Source of the DNA: an uncultured Eubacteriales bacterium
GTDB lineage: Bacteria; Bacillota; Clostridia; Oscillospirales; CAG-272
Direction: 5' to 3'
NCBI GenBank assembly: GCA_934401725.1
Contig: CAKRSS010000028.1
Span: forward strand, 1 to 26,395
Length of the DNA: 26,395 nucleotides
How positions within the stretch are numbered: position 1 is the first letter of the stretch; each line of letters starts with the position of its first letter. Position numbers and translations under genes: made by a program. Shown piece by piece: positions 22,524-26,395 of the stretch. A model generated the notes under the pieces. The model was not told where the DNA came from. It searched no databases and saw only the letters and a list, made by a program, of their open reading frames with translations.

Positions 22524-22553
22524 GTAATATTCCCCCCTTCCCCCGCATATGAT
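22524..22553 (+). promoter_or_regulatory. Possible sporulation-sigma (SigE-like) promoter of the DUF3794 gene
   Basis: GTAATATT (22524-22531), a 14-base C/T-rich spacer and CATATGAT (22546-22553) resemble the Bacillus/Clostridium SigE pattern (ATATT, 13-15 bases, CATAcaaT). No TTGACA/TATAAT promoter is visible before this gene. The assignment is by eye. Confidence 0.45.
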
Positions 22554-22584
22554 TTACCGAAAATAATATCCGGAGGAAGAGATC

Positions 22585-24138
22585 ATGGAAAAATATATCA
22601 AGGGTGAATTCACACCCGGTACCTTCAGAACGCCGGCATGTCAGCGTCAGCTCAGCGCGGACGCATCAGAGGAGCTGACACTGCCCGACTATCAGCCTGC
22701 CATCAACCGCCTGCTGCGCGTCACGCCTACGCTGACGCCACCTGCCCGCTACATCGGCGCGGGCCGGATTGAGCTTTCCGGCAGCGTAAATTACGGCATT
22801 CTCTACTCGGGCGAGGACGGCCAGCTCTACACCGCCACACTGCCCGGAACCTACTCCTTCGAGGCCGCGCCCGACGACATCCCCGAGGCCGACCTCAGCG
22901 CGGGCGCTTGCCTGCTCGCGACAGTCCGTCCCGACAGCGTCACGGGGCGCGTCACGGCTCCGCGACGCCTCAGCCTGCGCACGCGGCTGACCGCCTCCGT
23001 CACCTGCCTCGCCGACTGCCACCCCGACGAAATTCTTGAGGGCGAGGTCAACCCCGCCGAGCTGCGTCGGCTGGTCGAGGAGGCCGAGTACGGCGACGCC
23101 GTGCACGCCGAGGAGGAGTCCGTCCCGCTTGAGGACGAAATCATCCCCGAGCAGGGCGAGGGCGAGCTGCGCGTCATCGGCGCGGACGGATGGGTCTTCG
23201 TCAACGAGGCGTCGGCAGCGCGCGGGTGCATCGTCTGCCGCGGCGAGCTGGTCACGCGCATAATCACCTGCCGCGAAGGCGGTCAGCCGGGCGTTGAGTG
23301 CATAACGCGCCGCCTGCCCTTCGTCCACGAGCTAGAAGCGCCGCAGGTCTCGCCCGGCTGGGAGTGCCGCGGGTTCGGCAAGTGCCAGTCGCTCAACGTC
23401 AGCGTCGGGGACGGGCGGCTGCTGTGCGAGGCGGCCATGTCGCTCGAGGCCGAGGCCTGCCACCGCGAGAGCTTTACGTCGACGCGCGACATTTACTCGA
23501 CCTCCGCCCCCGCCGAGACCTCGCTCACCGAGCGCCGCGTCTGGTTGCCGCTCAAGGTGGCCAACGGCAACTTCAGTCAGAGCGGCGTTTTCGACGCTGC
23601 CGAGGTCAAGCTGCCGCCCGACGCCCGCATTATCGACGCCGTCGGCACTGCGAACTCTGACAGCATAGTCTGCGAGCGCGGGCGCTGCGTCGTTGGCGGT
23701 GAGGTGCACTACAACCTTGTTTACCACGACGGCGAGCAGTACGGTGCTCTTGAGCTGTCGCAGCCCTTCCGCTACGAGACCGACCTGCCCGGCGGCGTTC
23801 CGGACGGCGAGCTGTGCGGCGGGGCCGAGCTCACGGTGCTGTCCTGCCGTCCGCGCATGGACGGCGAACGCGTGTCCGTCGACTGCGAGATAAGCGTGGC
23901 GCTCTCTGTCGGGCTTGACACGCGTATTCCCATGCTGGAGCGCGCGCGTTTCGGCGCTGCGGCTCAGCCGCGCGCAGGCGAGTGCGTGGTTTGCTACCCC
24001 GACTCCGGGGACACGCTCTGGAGCGTCGCGCGCCGCTATCTTGCCGACGCCGACGCTATCGCCGCGCAAAACTCGCTCGACGCCCGCACCCCCGACACCC
24101 CCGCCTCCCTCGGCGGCGCGAAGTTTTTGATTGTTTAG
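22585..24138 (+). CDS. DUF3794 (SPOCS) protein with C-terminal LysM
   Basis: A 517-residue protein without signal peptide or membrane helix. Two long beta-rich regions, about 30-180 and 270-440, have DUF3794/SPOCS features: a GSVNYGILYSGEDGQLYT-like strand pair in the first and GGEVHYNLVYHDGEQYGAL in the second. An acidic linker separates them. The last 50 residues form a degenerate LysM, with SGDTLWSVARRYLADADAI and AAQNSLD. In sporulating Clostridia, DUF3794-LysM proteins are associated with spore envelope assembly, where LysM could bind cortex or wall peptidoglycan; the exact role here is inferred. ATG 22585 follows GGAGGA by about 8 bases and a possible SigE-like promoter. The gene is isolated, between a repeat copy and a hairpin-rich spacer. 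Confidence 0.85.
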   Translation: MEKYIKGEFTPGTFRTPACQRQLSADASEELTLPDYQPAINRLLRVTPTLTPPARYIGAGRIELSGSVNYGILYSGEDGQLYTATLPGTYSFEAAPDDIPEADLSAGACLLATVRPDSVTGRVTAPRRLSLRTRLTASVTCLADCHPDEILEGEVNPAELRRLVEEAEYGDAVHAEEESVPLEDEIIPEQGEGELRVIGADGWVFVNEASAARGCIVCRGELVTRIITCREGGQPGVECITRRLPFVHELEAPQVSPGWECRGFGKCQSLNVSVGDGRLLCEAAMSLEAEACHRESFTSTRDIYSTSAPAETSLTERRVWLPLKVANGNFSQSGVFDAAEVKLPPDARIIDAVGTANSDSIVCERGRCVVGGEVHYNLVYHDGEQYGALELSQPFRYETDLPGGVPDGELCGGAELTVLSCRPRMDGERVSVDCEISVALSVGLDTRIPMLERARFGAAAQPRAGECVVCYPDSGDTLWSVARRYLADADAIAAQNSLDARTPDTPASLGGAKFLIV

Positions 24139-24141
24139 GTG

Positions 24142-24198
24142 TTGGGGCGCTGCCCCAAACCCCGCTTAAGGAGCTTTTTCGAGAAAAAGCTCCTTAAG
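24142..24198 (+). terminator. Two hairpins downstream of the DUF3794 gene
   Basis: TTGGGGC-GCT-GCCCCAA (24142-24158) is followed by a perfect 16-bp stem (24165-24180 with 24183-24198, GA loop). Neither ends in a proper T-tract, so they may terminate weakly or protect the mRNA 3' end. This GC-rich palindrome pair resembles common intergenic DNA in such genomes. The following 150 bases hold nothing I can name. Confidence 0.55.
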
Positions 24199-24354
24199 AA
24201 TCCGCAAAAAGCTTTCCGGAAAAGGGTTTTATGTTGGGTGGCGTTCTCTGGTTGGAATGGGGAAAATGCGGTGGTGGAGGTATTGGGGCTTTGCCTTTCC
24301 CTTAAAAATACACAAAAAAACACACACCGGTCCAAATAAAGCTTCACGAGCGCA

Positions 24355-24383
24355 AAAGCGCCGCGTCAAAGACGCGGCGCTTT
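24355..24383. terminator. Terminator of the lipoprotein phosphoesterase gene
   Basis: A perfect 13-bp stem, AAAGCGCCGCGTC (24355-24367) and GACGCGGCGCTTT (24371-24383), with a 3-base loop, starts 3 bases beyond the minus-strand stop codon. A T-rich run follows on each strand, so it may serve both directions. Confidence 0.85.
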
Positions 24384-24385
24384 GT

Positions 24386-26140
24386 TTATTTGAGTTTAAC
24401 GTCGATGTAGATGGGGCTGTGGTCGGAGACGTCGAGGGCGGTCTGGGCGATGAGGGTGTTATAGTAGCGGACATCAACGCCGCCGGTCGTGGCGATGTGG
24501 TCGATGCACAGCTTGGTGTCGGTGCCGGGGGTGGAGCCGCGCTTGTGCGTGCTCTTGCCCGCGCGGTTGATGACAGCGGCCGTATACTTGGGATCCTGCA
24601 TGCCGGTTGCGGCGAGGAAGCCCTTGAAGTCGTCCGACTGCTCGGTCTCGTTATAGTCGCCGGTGGAGAAAATGGGGCAGTTATACTTTGCGTAAAGCTC
24701 GTTTATCAGCTGGCCGTTCTCGACCGCCTGCACTTTCTGCATGTGTGCGTTGGACGAGAGGTCCCAGTGTGTGCTTGTGACGATAAACGTCGCGCCGTCG
24801 GCCTTGCGGCGGAAGTGGCCCCAGGTCAGGTTGCGCAGCTTGGGGTCGTTGCCGAGCGAATAGACGGTGCAGCCGCTCTCGAGCAGCTCGACCGTCTCGG
24901 TGTTGTACATCAGCGTCGAGTAGTCCGCGCCGCCGGCCGGAATGTTTCGTATCGCGAACTCATACGTGCCGCCGACGAGCTTATCGAGCGCGCTGTACCA
25001 CGCCGGCGTCACCTCCTGGAGTCCGACGACGTCGGGTTGGTAGCAGTAGAGAATGGTTGCGAGCTTGGTGTCGCGCCCGGCGATGGGCGGCTTGTCGTTC
25101 CAGAGCTCGGCGAGAATATTGAAGGACATAATACGCAGGTCGGCGCCCTCGGCGAGCGCGGGATCTTCGCCGTCGCTCAGCGTGACGGTACCCTTCTCGT
25201 CGCGGTGGTAGTCGGCCGCGATTCTGACGTCGGGCGTGCAGAGTCCCGAAGCGAAACTCCCGACAAAACTGTCGACCGCGAGCGCGGTTGCGGAGGCGGT
25301 TCCGCCGCCGATGACCAGCTTTTTGCCCTCGACGCGGATGGTGAATTCGAGTCCGGACATGCTCCCGAGCGGTTTTGTCTCGGTGCGGCGGCTCTCGCCG
25401 ACGAGAATTTCGCAATCCTGCGCGGCGGTGGCATCGGTGACGGCGTCGAGCGTGACGTCGCACAGCTTTTTGACGGCCTTGATAAGCGTTCCGGCGGCGT
25501 TTTCGGCGTAGCTGTCGCCCGCGGCGTAGACCACGCGGTAGCCCGCGAGCGGATTGGACGCGCCGAACAGCTCAGTCTTGCCTGCGGTGTGTGTGTAATC
25601 TGATTTCATGGTAATGACGGTCCTGTCTCCTTTCTTCTGTGTCTCAAGCAGCTCGGAGGTGAAATACTCGCCCGCGAGCTTGAGATTTTCGATGTTGCAG
25701 GCGGCGATTACGATCTTGTTGCCGACCTTGCGGATGGCGTAGTCCTCGCTGCCGAGCGTGGCGAGAACCTCGGCGGTCTCGGGACGGTTGGTGTAGCCGA
25801 AGAGTATTTCGCGCGCCTCGGGGTCAGGCTCAGTGCCGCGCTTCTGCCAGTCGGTGCCGATTCGGACGGTCGCGCCGAGCAGCTCGGACAGTCGATTTTT
25901 GAGTTCGACGGTCATATCGCGCATAGACGAGGGCACATCCTCGGCGCGCACGACGGTGTACGACACGTTCTCATCGAACAGCACCGTTCCGCCCGCGGGG
26001 GCAGAGGTGTCGGAGACGTCCGAGGGCGTCGTGTCCGCGTCGGTGGGCGTCGTGGCGTCGTCCGCCGCGCCGGGCGTGGTGCAGCCAGCGAGCATGAGCC
26101 CGGCGAGGAGCAGACACAGAATCAGACGGGTAAGTTTCAT
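24386..26140 (-). CDS. Lipoprotein with C-terminal endonuclease/exonuclease/phosphatase domain
   Basis: 584 residues from ATG 26140, chosen because AAAGGA lies about 8 bases upstream and the N-terminus is then a clean lipoprotein signal with lipobox LAGC (Cys20). An in-frame ATG six codons earlier has no ribosome site. A Thr/Asp/Ser-rich linker reaches about residue 50. Two similar alpha/beta modules follow (about 53-170 and 199-305), each with ELKNRLSELLG- or IKAVKKLCDV-like helix, EI-LFG/EI-LVG strand and a GNKIVI/GKKLVI strand. The EEP domain (about 335-584) has SFNIL (N341), LQEV (E376), STHWD (H458), GDYNE (D495, N497), IDHI (D547, H548) and SDHSP (D573, H574), so the active site looks intact. 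It would hydrolyse an extracellular phosphodiester, such as DNA, phospholipid head group or phosphosugar; substrate unknown. It is monocistronic, with its own terminator. Confidence 0.88.
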   Translation of the reverse strand: MKLTRLILCLLLAGLMLAGCTTPGAADDATTPTDADTTPSDVSDTSAPAGGTVLFDENVSYTVVRAEDVPSSMRDMTVELKNRLSELLGATVRIGTDWQKRGTEPDPEAREILFGYTNRPETAEVLATLGSEDYAIRKVGNKIVIAACNIENLKLAGEYFTSELLETQKKGDRTVITMKSDYTHTAGKTELFGASNPLAGYRVVYAAGDSYAENAAGTLIKAVKKLCDVTLDAVTDATAAQDCEILVGESRRTETKPLGSMSGLEFTIRVEGKKLVIGGGTASATALAVDSFVGSFASGLCTPDVRIAADYHRDEKGTVTLSDGEDPALAEGADLRIMSFNILAELWNDKPPIAGRDTKLATILYCYQPDVVGLQEVTPAWYSALDKLVGGTYEFAIRNIPAGGADYSTLMYNTETVELLESGCTVYSLGNDPKLRNLTWGHFRRKADGATFIVTSTHWDLSSNAHMQKVQAVENGQLINELYAKYNCPIFSTGDYNETEQSDDFKGFLAATGMQDPKYTAAVINRAGKSTHKRGSTPGTDTKLCIDHIATTGGVDVRYYNTLIAQTALDVSDHSPIYIDVKLK

Positions 26141-26186
26141 TTTATATATTCCTTTCATTATAGTTTACTGGATGTGGGTGAGGCGG

Positions 26187-26395
26187 ATTGGCATATGTCT
26201 GTATGCTAAGAAAGTTCTTTAGCCTTGGCAGGCGCTCGCCGTGGCGAATTCCGACGTGTTCGAAGTGTACTTTTCTGCTATGCGGCAGAAAAGTACCAAA
26301 GAGAACGCACCCAAGCGGGGGCTAACCTACGGTTCGCCCCCTCTGGACTCCCCCACTCCCGTGGGATGGCTTAAGGGAGCGGAATCCGCCTCCAT
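26187..26395 (+). repeat. Dispersed intergenic repeat, copy D (runs off window)
   Basis: Begins near ATTGGCATATG and continues to the window edge. Bases 26250-26322 equal 17745-17817 of copy A exactly, and 26321-26365 equals the complement of 18271-18315 in copy B. It thus links the A-type and B-type ends and shows that they belong to one element. Confidence 0.85.

Noticed and set aside
24257..25603. Long plus-strand frame opposite the lipoprotein phosphoesterase gene
   Set aside because: Antisense to an intact EEP catalytic domain; no recognisable domain of its own.

Overview
The window looks like chromosomal DNA from a GC-rich, strictly anaerobic, probably gut-associated member of the Clostridia, most like Oscillospirales/Ruminococcaceae. 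This is an inference from gene content: two [FeFe]-hydrogenase-type proteins, a bifunctional AdhE, a Rex redox repressor, a DUF3794/LysM spore-type protein, secreted LRR, InlB-repeat and cohesin-like proteins, and strong A+G-rich Shine-Dalgarno sites with textbook TTGACA-N17-TATAAT promoters. No plasmid, phage or CRISPR machinery is visible.

Layout. (1) 1-1768, minus strand: a 38-residue peptide gene followed by a secreted InlB-repeat/LRR protein that runs off the left edge. Their promoter is back to back with the promoter of the next block. (2) 1805-6138, plus strand: Gfo/Idh/MocA oxidoreductase, thymidylate kinase, an unknown cysteine-rich membrane protein, cysteinyl-tRNA synthetase and a GtrA membrane protein. 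(3) 6167-6367: tRNA-Ser(GCT) with its own consensus promoter and terminator. (4) 6368-8584, plus strand: a palindrome-rich spacer, then a cohesin/LRR protein lacking a recognisable signal peptide, a second small peptide related to the one in block 1, and a Thr/Pro-rich lipoprotein, with overlapping ends, closed by a strong bidirectional terminator. (5) 8588-17531, minus strand: a tight eight-gene operon rex-adhE-APH kinase-two thioredoxin-like ferredoxins-sensory [FeFe] hydrogenase with PAS domain-SpoIIE-type phosphatase-catalytic-type group B [FeFe] hydrogenase. (6) 17532-18506: a gene-free kilobase carrying two inverted copies of a dispersed repeat. (7) 18507-22186, plus: an SbcD/YhaO-like nuclease and an SbcC/YhaN-like ATPase. 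(8) 22187-24138: terminators, another repeat copy, a sporulation-sigma-like promoter and the DUF3794/LysM gene. (9) 24386-26140, minus: a lipoprotein with a C-terminal endonuclease/exonuclease/phosphatase domain. A fourth repeat copy fills the right edge.

Functionally, block 5 is the most coherent unit. It combines NADH/NAD+ sensing (Rex), an NADH-consuming ethanol branch (AdhE), a hydrogenase, and a putative H2 or redox sensor with phospho-signalling partners, so it looks like an integrated controller of electron disposal. The two less familiar items are the DVI-motif small peptides beside secreted proteins, and the inverted dispersed repeat family that occupies the long intergenic regions.
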